DNA of 64,000 nucleotides from HGM04593 sp045591315 (GTDB taxonomy: Bacteria > Bacteroidota > Bacteroidia > Bacteroidales > Bacteroidaceae): positions 106,550 to 170,549 of the forward strand of contig JAZNSN010000029.1 in the NCBI GenBank assembly GCA_045591315.1. Direction: 5' to 3'. Under the pieces are notes generated by a model. The model was not told where the DNA came from. It ran no database searches and saw only the letters and a list, made by a program, of their open reading frames with translations. The position numbers were made by a program, and so were the translations under genes. Shown here one piece after another: positions 1 to 8,834 of this stretch. The number at the start of each line of letters is the position of its first letter. Position 1 is the first letter of the stretch.

Positions 1-32
1 TCTGTTTAACAAGTCTTCGTATGCAGTAACTA

Positions 33-63
33 CAAATATAATATTTTTGCAGATACCAGCAAA
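33..63 (-). promoter_or_regulatory. Candidate promoter for a gene off the left edge
   Basis: On the minus strand TATATTTG (40-33) matches the Bacteroidetes -7 box and TTTG (63-60) matches the -33 box, with a 19-base spacer. Transcription would start near base 26 and run out of the window to the left, so an unseen gene probably begins just beyond base 1. A plus-strand TATTTTTG at 42-49 overlaps it but has no obvious -33 partner. Confidence 0.5.
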
Positions 64-343
64 CAAGGCTACAAAACAATAAAGACAAAGACCTAGTTGA
101 CCTTCATCAACATGGCAATAAATAGCGTGGAGCGTTTAATGTTTAATGATGAACGGTTAACGGTCAATGAAATACTATAGGGGCATCATTTATGAATGCC
201 CTAAACAAAACCATCCTTTCATTTCTGCGGTTAAGTTTGTCAATTGTGCGTTTGTCGGTCATACCAACCCGCGCCCCCATGCTTGGGAAACAGATGCTCC
301 AGCAAGTACACTACTACTGTCGAATCAACGTCCTTCAATTTAT
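64..343. other. Intergenic region left of the KAP gene
   Basis: No clear gene is seen here. The stretch holds a direct-repeat-like run of GTTTAAT/GTTAACGG motifs near 134-168. A hairpin at about 180-200 (GGGCAT paired with ATGCCC around a 9-base loop) could end the minus-strand KAP transcript. One short minus-strand reading frame is described separately. Confidence 0.5.
164..280 (-). CDS. Possible 38-residue peptide, unrecognised
   Basis: A minus-strand frame runs from ATG at 280 (or ATG at 262) to TGA at 166-164. It is rich in charged residues: the part after the second Met begins MTDKRTIDKLNRRNER and ends FINDAPIVFH. The composition looks protein-like, but the frame is very short and has no recognisable domain. 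It lies directly downstream of the KAP gene on the same strand. It could equally be chance or the remnant of a larger gene. Confidence 0.2.
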   Translation of the reverse strand: MGARVGMTDKRTIDKLNRRNERMVLFRAFINDAPIVFH

Positions 344-1735
344 TCAATCTTGTAAAGCAGCCAAGAATTCTATGTGAGCAAAATGAAGTGACAAATATTC
401 ATATGAGGAAAGCACCATATAATGATTAATAATTTCTATTATTTTTTCTTTGTTGAGAACCTTACACTCAAAAGTAAGTGATTTTCCATCATCTGATAAC
501 ATTTTAAACTGCTGATTGTTTAATCCAGCACTTGAATACAAAGAAATAAACTCTACAAAAGCAAACAGCGAGTATCTAGCAGAATTATCAAACCTGTTAT
601 CAAACGTAAAAACATCCTTATATGCGGTTGACTCAAAATAATCGACTAGCTCTTGCAGTGACAAACTTCTATTCTTTATTTGATTGTAAAAATGCAAATC
701 GTTTTTCCTTATATAGATTAGCAGAAGAAGGACAGATATATATATCATATGCTTTTTATCATATGATTGTAACACCAAACGCATATGAGCATAAATTCTA
801 TCCATTTCCCTTAAGGACAGGTTCATATTCTTAAAAAGACGGCATGAGAATGATTCAAAGCAACCAGCCTCTTGATGCAATTGATAGTTACAATTAGTAA
901 AGAAAGTATCAAATCCATAATGTTTATACAGATACTTACAGAAAGCTTCTGTATTGGGTTCTGGCAACTGATACTCAAGGTTTATAAACCGTTGCAAATA
1001 TTCTTCTGCATTTATTGCATCAGTTCCATAATAACCTCGTATGGAACTACATAATTGCACCTTGTCAATAGACAACACAAAGACAATGTTTGGTATATCA
1101 AAGAGGTGTTTAATCCTTTCTAACACCTTTACTGCATAAGCAGGATTACACCTATCCAATTCGTCAACCATAAAAATCACAGGTTTGTCACTACCACAGG
1201 AAGCGACAAATTCTGCCAACAGTTTACGGAATCCGTCTACAGAGTTATGCTGTTCCTGATAATTCTCAATTTCTTTTTTGAAGTTATCAGCAATGATATT
1301 TAAGGGATCAGACACCACATCTGCAAGTTCCTCGCCTAAATATTTTTTCACAAATCCTTTTAAGACAGCAGGGAGTGCACTTACCACAATTTTTGAAGCA
1401 TAATCCACTATATCTGAGAATTTTTCTTTATCTTGTTCCGTTTTGCACATATCACACATCTGGCCAATCAACCCTACTAGAGGATCTGTAATGTAATCAT
1501 CTTGCCATACATTGAAATGCAGAGTTTTAAAACCATTATTTTCCAAGCTCTGTTTCCACATCCTTATAAATGTAGTTTTTCCGGTTCCCCATTTTCCATT
1601 TATAGCAACAACACCACCTTCATAGTATTTTGAAACTATTTGAGTAAGTATATTTGCATACTCCTCTCTACCAAGTTGACAATTCTTAAAAGGTTTCTCT
1701 CTGTCAACAAGCAATTCAGGTAAATTAGTAATCAT
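344..1735 (-). CDS. KAP-family P-loop NTPase
   Basis: Predicted ATPase of the KAP family, a STAND-like group that includes the plasmid phage-exclusion protein PifA. Seen directly: Walker A GKWGTGKT (residues 47-54), then a roughly 130-residue insert with a moderately hydrophobic stretch (about 116-130), then Walker B VIFMVDELD (186-194). KAP proteins usually carry membrane segments in this insert; the one here is short, so membrane attachment is uncertain. At 463 residues it is compact for the family. The gene stands alone with its own promoter, next to a broken recombinase and a type III restriction system. A defence role is inferred from this context and the family, not shown. Confidence 0.85.
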   Translation of the reverse strand: MITNLPELLVDREKPFKNCQLGREEYANILTQIVSKYYEGGVVAINGKWGTGKTTFIRMWKQSLENNGFKTLHFNVWQDDYITDPLVGLIGQMCDMCKTEQDKEKFSDIVDYASKIVVSALPAVLKGFVKKYLGEELADVVSDPLNIIADNFKKEIENYQEQHNSVDGFRKLLAEFVASCGSDKPVIFMVDELDRCNPAYAVKVLERIKHLFDIPNIVFVLSIDKVQLCSSIRGYYGTDAINAEEYLQRFINLEYQLPEPNTEAFCKYLYKHYGFDTFFTNCNYQLHQEAGCFESFSCRLFKNMNLSLREMDRIYAHMRLVLQSYDKKHMIYISVLLLLIYIRKNDLHFYNQIKNRSLSLQELVDYFESTAYKDVFTFDNRFDNSARYSLFAFVEFISLYSSAGLNNQQFKMLSDDGKSLTFECKVLNKEKIIEIINHYMVLSSYEYLSLHFAHIEFLAALQD

Positions 1736-1802
1736 ATCGTATTATTAATAAATTTTACACAAACACCAAGCAACAGCCGCTTTCGGCTATCTCTATTTGT
1801 CA

Positions 1803-1834
1803 CAAAGATACCATCCTCTGTACCTTATTGTCAA
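1803..1834 (-). promoter_or_regulatory. Promoter of the KAP NTPase gene
   Basis: On the minus strand TATCTTTG (1810-1803) fits the -7 box. ATTG lies about 21 bases upstream as a degenerate -33 box. This gives a 5' leader of about 60 bases before the ATG at 1735. Confidence 0.5.
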
Positions 1835-1995
1835 TAGAAAAATAGAGAATTTATCAACATGTTAATAAAAGAATTTGCCCCAACGCTTCATCAAGCGTTG
1901 GGGCAAATTCTTCCTAAAGAGATTACTCAGTCAAACATCAATATATATCAAGTTTCTTTTATATCATCAAATTGTATAGTTTAACAAATAAACAT

Positions 1996-2526
1996 TCACC
2001 ATGTTATCACCTTATCTACAATTTCTTGTTGTTCTGCGGATGTTCGTCGCAAGTATATTCGTGTCGTTTCAATGCTCTCATGTCCCATTAGGTCTGCAAG
2101 TAGTGCGATATCATTGAACTTTTCAAGAAAGTTTTTTGCAAATCGATGTCGGAATGAATGAGGATATACAACCTTCGTGTTCAAGCCATATTTCTCCGCA
2201 TAGTTTTTTTACTGTCGGGCAATTCCTCGTGTTGTAATCCTTTCGCCAAATCTGTTCAAAAACAAATAACCACTTTCTCTGCCTGTTTTCACCAACCATT
2301 CTTCTGTCTCTTTTCGTAATGTTTTAGGCATGAACAAGCGGCGTATCTTTCCACCTTTGGTGTAGATGTCAAAATATCCTATTCTTACATGCTCCACCTT
2401 AATTTGAACCAATTTGCTTACTCTCGCTCCAGTCGCAGCAAGGAAACGTACAACAAAATACCATTCTTTATTTTCTTCTTTCTTTAACCGGTTCTTCAAA
2501 AATATATAGTCTGCATAGCTGTTCAA
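1996..2526 (-). pseudogene. Tyrosine recombinase/integrase remnant with in-frame stop
   Basis: Two stretches in one reading frame (2526-2209 and 2184-1996) together encode the catalytic half of a tyrosine recombinase. A TAA at 2208-2206 separates them, after the residues GIARQ. The upstream part carries the first catalytic Arg (ATGARVSKL) and the beta-hairpin Lys (TKGGKIRR). The downstream part carries HSFRHRF, GHESIETT and the Tyr in RIYLRR, so every catalytic motif is still legible. The N-terminal core-binding domain (about 130 residues) is missing. The frame starts with TTG five bases after the res stop codon and has no ATG. A decayed integrase left by an old insertion or rearrangement at the end of the restriction operon is the simplest reading. 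Confidence 0.85.
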
Positions 2527-2530
2527 TTTA

Positions 2531-4888
2531 TTATTTATATTGTACCGGGTAGAATGCCGACCACCCTGTAATCTCTATTGTATCATCAATTTTGAATGGC
2601 GAGTAATACCAATTATCGTTTTTCTCGATAATTATACCGCCCTTCAACTGCAAATGTTTATTCTCATCACTGTTGATGTAGTCAATCAGTGCATTATGTT
2701 TGTTTGGTGCTTCGGGGTCGCTACCCTCTGTCTTTGTATCAAACAGGAATACTTGCCCGTTTTTAGCACGGATAACAAAATCCACATAGAAAAGAGCCTT
2801 ATCGCCGTTACTTCTTGTATAAGGTATTGAGTAATGCTGCTTGCCCTCATCACCATTCTTGTACCACCAATCAAGATATTGGCTGTTGCTTTCCAAGAAC
2901 GCAACAAACCTCTGTTCAGGATTAGAAACTGAATAAAGTTCAATAAACGGCATCAAAGCGTGGTCTTTTACCGACTCCACAACACGGTGTGTCTCTTCTT
3001 TATATAACCTATCTTCGGGCACTTCCCAAGTGTATTGTGCAAAGCCACGCTGTTTTGCAATATGCTGTCGCTCTTCGAGTTTCTTTTGATAGCGTGCAAG
3101 AGCCTTTGTTACAATGTTGGTAAATTGTGGCTTGTTGGTGTGGTAAAGAACAACCTTTTTAGCTTCGGTCTCGAATATCTTAAACAAATCCTCTATTGCT
3201 TCTACAAGATAATTTGCCAACACATCGGTACTATGTGAACGCTCGAAACTACCAAGCAAAGAACGGCAGAAATCCACATATACACGGTTCACCTCTCCTG
3301 CGGTACGGGCATACTTGAACTTCTCTCCAACATCAACCGTACCAATATCATTTTGGAAAAACACATCGGTAGGAATATCAATATTCACATTCTTCACATC
3401 AAGACGAATACCGCGAGCTTGTGCTGTATGACGGTTTTTTGCAACTTTGCTCTCTTCTCCCACTTCGGGTGATGTGCCGTTCTCCTCTTCTTCAAAGAAA
3501 TCAAACATAGAGAATAGGGATAACTGCACAGTCATCAGCCACTCATCTTCAAATACCTTCATAAGAACCCGTTTGAAATCGGGGCCAAGACGGTTACGGT
3601 CGGCACTTAAACGCACCTCATAAGAACTCGGCAAAGCAACATTTTGCAAGCTCTCACGACGAACTGACTGCAACATCGACTTATGCAGATAATCCATATC
3701 ATCGGCCACAATTTGAATTTGGTCTTTGCTTATGTTCGTATATACATATCCCTTGTTCAACAAAGGATTTGTATAAAACTTCTGTTCGGGCATACGCAAA
3801 ATACGGCCAACAGTCTGCACAGTAAATTCTTCGCTTGACAATTTACGGAATATAAGCAAAACCGCTGCACGAGGACAATCCCAACCAAGAGCAATGGCCT
3901 GTTTGAACAGTAGCACCTCGGTCAAGCAATCCTCTTTTTCGAGTCCGGGCAGATTGGATTTTTCATTAGAAAGCCACACTGCAAGTTTGCCGTTGTCCTC
4001 ATCTATACCGTGTGCCATTCTCAAATAAGTACGCACCTGCTCGGCAATGGTCTCATCTTCGCTTGACATTGTTTCCGTAGTATCATTCGGTAACTGTATC
4101 AAGAGAAGAGGATTTATGTTTACACCCAATTTGTGGTAGGCATCAGCTATCTGTTTACGCTTTTCAAGAGCCTTTCTTATCAAGTGTTGGTTCAATTCCT
4201 CTTCGCTGTTGTAACCTTTTGCGACATCGGGGTTGAGGATAACGCCCTCTTTTATCATCTCCTCTTGCACAACAACCTGACGAGGCACATTAACAACATT
4301 GTATGATTGTGTTTTTGGAGTAGCAGAAATGCGAATTTCAACTTTTGCATTTATGCGTTCAAGCACTTTTTTCGACTTGTCTGCTGTTTTAGACCAGAAA
4401 AGATGCTCTTCATCTATAATAATCACAATGGGCGTGCCATTCTCTTTTGTTCTGTCTGTGATGTTGAACAATGAACGATTCTGTTCACCGTCGCGCACCA
4501 TTATATTTTTATCGCTGTTTATACTTGCCCAATTCACAAAAAGAATTTCACCGGGCTTAACAACACCGTCGCAGTGGTCGAGTTCATCATACATTACCGC
4601 ACGCAAAAGGCGTGTTTCTGTAAAGAAGTTCTTCATCTTGAAGTAACTCTGCTCGTGCAACTTGTTAGGTGCTATCCATATATAGGCCACATGCTGGAAT
4701 GGCAAGTCGCTACGTGTCTGCAACTCCTCGGAAAGAGTGGCAAGCATTTCACTTGCCATTACAGTTTTACCTGCACCTGTGGGAGCCTTGAATATAAGTT
4801 GCTGACGATTGCCGTTAAGCCTTAACAAATCAACTGTCTTTTCTACAAGCTCTTTAACAGCTTTCTGTTGATATTTTAACTCTTTCAT
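2531..4888 (-). CDS. Type III restriction endonuclease subunit (Res)
   Basis: ATP-dependent restriction subunit that works in complex with Mod. It translocates from unmethylated sites and cleaves nearby. Seen: superfamily 2 helicase motif I APTGAGKT (residues 35-42), a motif II variant IIDEEH rather than DEAH (about 152-157), motif III ISATP, and a motif VI-like QTVGRILRM. At the C-terminus is a PD-(D/E)XK nuclease core, VDFVIRAK followed by FLFDTKTEG. At 785 residues it is slightly short for the family (often 850-1000) but complete in motifs. The start ATG overlaps the Mod stop by four bases (ATGA), so the pair is co-transcribed and probably translationally coupled. Confidence 0.93.
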   Translation of the reverse strand: MKELKYQQKAVKELVEKTVDLLRLNGNRQQLIFKAPTGAGKTVMASEMLATLSEELQTRSDLPFQHVAYIWIAPNKLHEQSYFKMKNFFTETRLLRAVMYDELDHCDGVVKPGEILFVNWASINSDKNIMVRDGEQNRSLFNITDRTKENGTPIVIIIDEEHLFWSKTADKSKKVLERINAKVEIRISATPKTQSYNVVNVPRQVVVQEEMIKEGVILNPDVAKGYNSEEELNQHLIRKALEKRKQIADAYHKLGVNINPLLLIQLPNDTTETMSSEDETIAEQVRTYLRMAHGIDEDNGKLAVWLSNEKSNLPGLEKEDCLTEVLLFKQAIALGWDCPRAAVLLIFRKLSSEEFTVQTVGRILRMPEQKFYTNPLLNKGYVYTNISKDQIQIVADDMDYLHKSMLQSVRRESLQNVALPSSYEVRLSADRNRLGPDFKRVLMKVFEDEWLMTVQLSLFSMFDFFEEEENGTSPEVGEESKVAKNRHTAQARGIRLDVKNVNIDIPTDVFFQNDIGTVDVGEKFKYARTAGEVNRVYVDFCRSLLGSFERSHSTDVLANYLVEAIEDLFKIFETEAKKVVLYHTNKPQFTNIVTKALARYQKKLEERQHIAKQRGFAQYTWEVPEDRLYKEETHRVVESVKDHALMPFIELYSVSNPEQRFVAFLESNSQYLDWWYKNGDEGKQHYSIPYTRSNGDKALFYVDFVIRAKNGQVFLFDTKTEGSDPEAPNKHNALIDYINSDENKHLQLKGGIIIEKNDNWYYSPFKIDDTIEITGWSAFYPVQYK

Positions 4889-6885
4889 TCTTCGCCCTCC
4901 TCATTATCATTAAACAATGTCTGTGGTGTAGCCTCGCCCTCTTTTTCGGGTGTAAGGTACTTTTCTTTTCGCTTGGGCAACACTCTTGTATATGCGTCAT
5001 AAATTGCTGCCGGCAATGCCACAAGCTCCACTTTGTCCTGCACTTCAAAGAAATCATCACTGAAAGGATACCTGCCGGGAGTGAATATGTAAATCTTCAA
5101 CTTGCCGTTGAACTCCATATTCTTTATCTCCTCCACAATATAAGAAACAGCCTCTTCTTTATAAAGAATAAGCATCTGTTTCTTGTCATTTGCAAAGTAG
5201 CGCATCAACTTTGGGTGTGTGGGATATTTACCAAACATCTTCTGCTCGGTATATAAATCCTCTTTAATGCAAAGCAAGTCCGTTGCAAGCGAAACCAATG
5301 CACGCATATTGCGTGGTGAACGCTCACGTGGCAGGAACTCTGTGCGGTAGTAGCGGAGAGTGTTATTTGTTAAACCGGCAACGTACCTACCTTTGGGTGT
5401 GGTATACCCTTTAATAACTTTAAATAATCGCGGATATGTCACTTCTGAACAAATATTGTTTTGATTATTGGTTACACCTATAAATTTACGATTTCTACCA
5501 TCTATTGAATTTTGTTCTAATACCGCATGGAGAGCTGTTCCACTGCCTGCAAAAAAATCCAATATTATATTGGCTTTAGGATATATCGTTGATATCAAAT
5601 ACTTTCCTACAGATACTGTTTTAGGGTAGTCAAAATGTATATTTAGGTCTAAGAGCAAATTTTCATCGCTTGAGCCATCTTCGTAAATAGAGGGAACATT
5701 TTCATCCATATTCTCATCAAGCCAATATATTCGCTCTGGAATATTTAAAGCACCACTTTTTTTACGAGTAAATACAATCTCTCCTTTTATTATCATATCA
5801 TCATTTATAATCAATGGAACTTCGTTGCCAAGTAATCTTTCAAACGAATGAGGAGGGAAACGCCAACCCTTAGAAGGTAACGGACATTCTGTACCTAAAA
5901 TAGGGTGCTTTAAAGGAATCCAATATTCTTCAGGAGCTTGCTCCTTATTAGGCCATGCCATAGAAACAGTACGAAATACGCGACCATTCGGATGAATATA
6001 TCTATACGCCTTTTCACCTTTTGAAAAATCACTTTTGCTAAGCCACTTTTGAAATTCAGAATTAACAAGTTCTTGATTGTATTTGACAGTAAATGACTTT
6101 GCGTCCTCTTTTTTAAAACCATAAAGGGATAAAGCATCAAGAATTTCTGTCGGAACAGTCGTCTTTCCTATTTGCAAAAATAACGATTTAGCTTTTGCTA
6201 ACATCTTTTGAGCATTGCGCTTTGGCCGAATAAAAGTGTTGTCTAAACTCATAAAAGAATCCTTTGATTTGCAATATATAAGGATATATTCATGCATATA
6301 TGATACAGCATGTGCATCACCTTTTGGATTCATTTTATTCCAAATTATTTGACCAAGGTTATTATTATCACCGAACACTTCAGATAGAATAAGATTGTAA
6401 GCATCAAATTCATGTTCATCAATATGGGTTATTATAATACCATTTTTAGATAATAATGTCTTAGCAATTTTGAGTCGTTTTGTCATAAAACTCAACCACA
6501 ACGAATGCTTAAATGGATTATCATTATCTACATAATTATCATTGTACCTAAAGTCGTTTTTACCTCTATTGTAAGGTGGGTCAATATAGATAACATCAAT
6601 AGCACCTTCGTGTGTATATGAAAGAGTGGTAAGTGCTTCGAGGTTGTCGCCCTCAATAAGTATGTGATTGGGAGCATCGGCACTATCCGAAATAATCGCA
6701 CGCTCTTTAACCTCTGTAAGCACAGGGATTTCCTCTCGCAAGTGTTCTTCAACCTCTTCGAGTTTTTCTTCCCACACAAGACCATACTTCTTGAACGAGC
6801 GTAACAACCCCAAAAGGTCGGCTTTCTCATCATTAGTAAGACCTTGCAAATTCTTTATCTTATCAATAAGTTTTTCTTTATCCAT
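4885..6885 (-). CDS. Type III DNA methyltransferase subunit (Mod)
   Basis: Adenine N6-methyltransferase and specificity subunit of the type III system. Motif IV IDPPYN, in VIYIDPPYNRGKNDF, lies well before motif I DFFAGSGT, which is the beta-class order typical of Mod. The central, AT-rich region (about 5.8-6.4 kb) should be the variable target-recognition domain. I chose the ATG at 6885 (MDKEKLIDKI) over an upstream in-frame ATG at 6921, because a promoter box at 6916-6909 puts the RNA start downstream of 6921. No simple-sequence repeat that would suggest phase variation is visible. Confidence 0.93.
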   Translation of the reverse strand: MDKEKLIDKIKNLQGLTNDEKADLLGLLRSFKKYGLVWEEKLEEVEEHLREEIPVLTEVKERAIISDSADAPNHILIEGDNLEALTTLSYTHEGAIDVIYIDPPYNRGKNDFRYNDNYVDNDNPFKHSLWLSFMTKRLKIAKTLLSKNGIIITHIDEHEFDAYNLILSEVFGDNNNLGQIIWNKMNPKGDAHAVSYMHEYILIYCKSKDSFMSLDNTFIRPKRNAQKMLAKAKSLFLQIGKTTVPTEILDALSLYGFKKEDAKSFTVKYNQELVNSEFQKWLSKSDFSKGEKAYRYIHPNGRVFRTVSMAWPNKEQAPEEYWIPLKHPILGTECPLPSKGWRFPPHSFERLLGNEVPLIINDDMIIKGEIVFTRKKSGALNIPERIYWLDENMDENVPSIYEDGSSDENLLLDLNIHFDYPKTVSVGKYLISTIYPKANIILDFFAGSGTALHAVLEQNSIDGRNRKFIGVTNNQNNICSEVTYPRLFKVIKGYTTPKGRYVAGLTNNTLRYYRTEFLPRERSPRNMRALVSLATDLLCIKEDLYTEQKMFGKYPTHPKLMRYFANDKKQMLILYKEEAVSYIVEEIKNMEFNGKLKIYIFTPGRYPFSDDFFEVQDKVELVALPAAIYDAYTRVLPKRKEKYLTPEKEGEATPQTLFNDNEEGEE

Positions 6886-6908
6886 ACACACATTATTTTG
6901 CATTATGG

Positions 6909-6916
6909 CAAAAATA
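6909..6916 (-). promoter_or_regulatory. -7 box of the mod-res operon
   Basis: Minus-strand TATTTTTG fits the Bacteroidetes -7 consensus and predicts an RNA start near 6902. No good TTTG is seen at the ideal distance. The position supports translation from ATG 6885. Confidence 0.45.
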
Positions 6917-6929
6917 AACATTTTTTAGT

Positions 6930-7376
6930 GATAAAACCTATACCAAAAGCCAATTTTGTTAAAAGCAGATTGATTGTCTCTGTATAGCACTCTGCCATTC
7001 GGGGAGAATTTTAAAATATACTCCGTGTATATATCGCAATTGCCAGGCGAGGGGGTAAATAAAAAGAGAGAACTGAATTAATCGGTTCTCTCTTATGTTT
7101 TTGGGGTAGTGGTTGAATGTTGAATTTGAAAGCGATGGAGCGTGGAACTCCTTTGCTGTTTTTTTATCTTTTTAACACCTTGCATGGAACAATTCTTCTA
7201 TGCGGGGTGTTTCATTATTGCAAGTCACCTTAAGCGGTATGCGGGTATGTGAATAGCTGTATGCAGCTTGTTGTTAAGACGCAACAGGTGAATGTTTGCA
7301 TAGTAGTTTTGTCGTGTTTTATTTTGTGTTTGTGTTTAGGTTGCTCTCTGATGTGAATCACGGGGCAACCGTTTTT
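6930..7376. other. Gene-free region with hairpins between mod and ispE
   Basis: No convincing gene on either strand. A 10-base stem (AAGAGAGAAC/GTTCTCTCTT, about 7063-7093) followed by T-rich sequence looks like an intrinsic terminator. A second hairpin pairs AACACC with GGTGTT (about 7169-7210). A third pairs GGTTGC with GCAACC (about 7339-7370) and is followed on the plus strand by GTTTTTTT. The first and third can end transcripts on one or other strand; what the plus-strand transcript would be is unclear. The region marks the junction between the accessory left end and the core genes. Confidence 0.5.
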
Positions 7377-8207
7377 TTACAGTACTTTGCTCCAGCAGAA
7401 CATGCCGGGGAAGCGTGTTTCAATCTCCTTTATATCCTGCTCGGTGTCGAATATGCCGAAGAACGATGAACCGCTGCCCGACATCGATGCATATACGGCT
7501 CCCATGGCATATAGCTCTTCTTTTATCTTCTCCATTGACGGGTGCTTTGCGAAGACGCTTTTCTCAAAGTCGTTCTTCATTGCGCCTTTCCATTCCGTTG
7601 CCGGACGGCCGGCTATGCTTGTAAGCGGTGTGTCAGGTGCTGCAGGGGTGACAAGCGAGTAGGCGTCCTTTGTCGAGATGTGTATGTCGGGTTTTACAAG
7701 CACTAAGCAGTAGCCGTTAAGGTTGCATTCCGTAGGGGCCAGTATGTTGCCTATTCCGGTGGCGTAGGCAGGGGTGTTCCTTATGAAGAATGCGCAGTCG
7801 GCACCAATGGTGGCAGCATACTCTTCAAGTTTTTTATTGCTTAAGCCAAGTTTGGCTAATGTATTGAGCATCTTCAATGCGAATGCTGCATCGGCACTGC
7901 CTCCGCCTAATCCGGCACCTGTTGGGATGTTCTTGTAGAGTGCCATATCGACTTTTGGCAGCTTGTGGTCGGCAGCAAGGGCTTTGTATGCCTTCACTAC
8001 AAGGTTGTCGTTGTCGTCACCGTCGAAGAGCGCGTTGTGCATGGTGAATGTGTAGTCGGGCGCATCGTCCTCCTCGGCCGGAGTTATTTCAAGTATGTCG
8101 CATAGTGGAATGGGGTAGAAGATGGTTTCGAGGTTATGGTAGCCGTCGGGGCGTTTCTCTACCACATCAAGTCCAAGATTTATCTTTGCATTGGGGAATG
8201 TTACCAT
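7377..8207 (-). CDS. ispE: 4-diphosphocytidyl-2-C-methyl-D-erythritol kinase
   Basis: ATP-dependent kinase of the MEP isoprenoid pathway, phosphorylating CDP-methylerythritol in the cytoplasm. GHMP kinase signatures are clear: N-terminal FPNAKINLGL with the substrate Lys at residue 8, the glycine-rich PTGAGLGGGSADA (about 95-107), and the catalytic Asp in IGADCAFF. A C-terminal ASMSGSGSSFFG loop follows. At 276 residues it has the usual length. It is transcribed alone and divergently from dnaB, with its own promoter. Confidence 0.96.
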   Translation of the reverse strand: MVTFPNAKINLGLDVVEKRPDGYHNLETIFYPIPLCDILEITPAEEDDAPDYTFTMHNALFDGDDNDNLVVKAYKALAADHKLPKVDMALYKNIPTGAGLGGGSADAAFALKMLNTLAKLGLSNKKLEEYAATIGADCAFFIRNTPAYATGIGNILAPTECNLNGYCLVLVKPDIHISTKDAYSLVTPAAPDTPLTSIAGRPATEWKGAMKNDFEKSVFAKHPSMEKIKEELYAMGAVYASMSGSGSSFFGIFDTEQDIKEIETRFPGMFCWSKVL

Positions 8208-8229
8208 AATTGTGAATGTTGTTCTCCGG

Positions 8230-8263
8230 CAAATGTACTAAGAAACAGGCGAATTCATGCAAA
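8230..8263 (-). promoter_or_regulatory. ispE promoter
   Basis: Minus-strand TACATTTG (8237-8230) is the -7 box and TTTG (8263-8260) the -33 box, with a 22-base spacer. The leader to the ATG at 8207 is short, about 15 bases. Confidence 0.6.
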
Positions 8264-8291
8264 CAAGTGAAAAATAATGAATAGAAATTTT

Positions 8292-8743
8292 AGGCATAAC
8301 CTTCGGCTATGCAACTTGCGACTACTGCTGGCAGCTTTATCGACTAAATTGCTTTAGTTGACAAATCTGCCTGATCGCATCCCGCAAGGCATAACCTACG
8401 GCTATGCTACTTGCGACTGACTGCTGGCAGCTTTATCGACTGAGTTGCTTTAGTTGACAAATCTGCCTAATCGCATCCCGCAAGGCATAACCTCCGGCTA
8501 TGCTACTTGCGACTGACTGCTGGCAGCTTTATCGACTGAATTGCTTTAGTTGACAAATCTGCCTAATCGCATCCCGCAAGGCATAACCTTCGGCTATGCT
8601 ACTTGCGACTACTGCTGGCAGCTTTATCGACTGAATTGCTTTAGTTGACAAATCTGCCTAATCGCATCCCGCAAGGCATAACCTCCGGCTATGCAACTTG
8701 CGACAACTGCTGGCAGCTTTATCGACTAAATTGTTTTAGTTGA
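8292..8743. repeat. Tandem repeat, 4.7 copies of a 95-96 bp unit
   Basis: Units begin with AGGCATAACC at 8292, 8387, 8483, 8579 and 8674, giving lengths of 95, 96, 96 and 95 and a 70-base partial last copy. The one-base length change is GACTACTG versus GACTGACTG. Each unit has two hairpins. The first is GCATAACC-TNC-GGCTATGC, where only the middle loop base varies between copies (T, A, C, T, C). The second is CGACTAAA-TTGC-TTTAGTTG, whose changes are A to G opposite T (G-U pairs in plus-strand RNA) or lie in the loop. No open frame runs through it. The array lies between divergent ispE and dnaB, upstream of the dnaB promoter. Function unknown. Confidence 0.9.
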
Positions 8744-8807
8744 TAACTTGTCGGTTTTTGTTGATAAAGCCACTGCTGCAAAGTCGTTCGCTTCTGGTTA
8801 ATATAGC

Positions 8808-8815
8808 TATCTTCG
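8808..8815 (+). promoter_or_regulatory. Candidate -7 box of dnaB
   Basis: TATCTTCG is close to TAnnTTTG and ends 19 bases before the dnaB ATG, giving a very short leader. No clear -33 box is seen, so this is tentative. Confidence 0.4.
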
Positions 8816-8834
8816 CAGCCGGAATTCAAGAAAA

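Noticed and set aside
4885..6885. Phase-variable mod gene
   Set aside because: No simple tandem repeat or long homopolymer occurs in the coding region or promoter.
8292..8743. CRISPR array
   Set aside because: The whole 95-96 base unit repeats, including the parts that would be spacers, and no cas genes are present.
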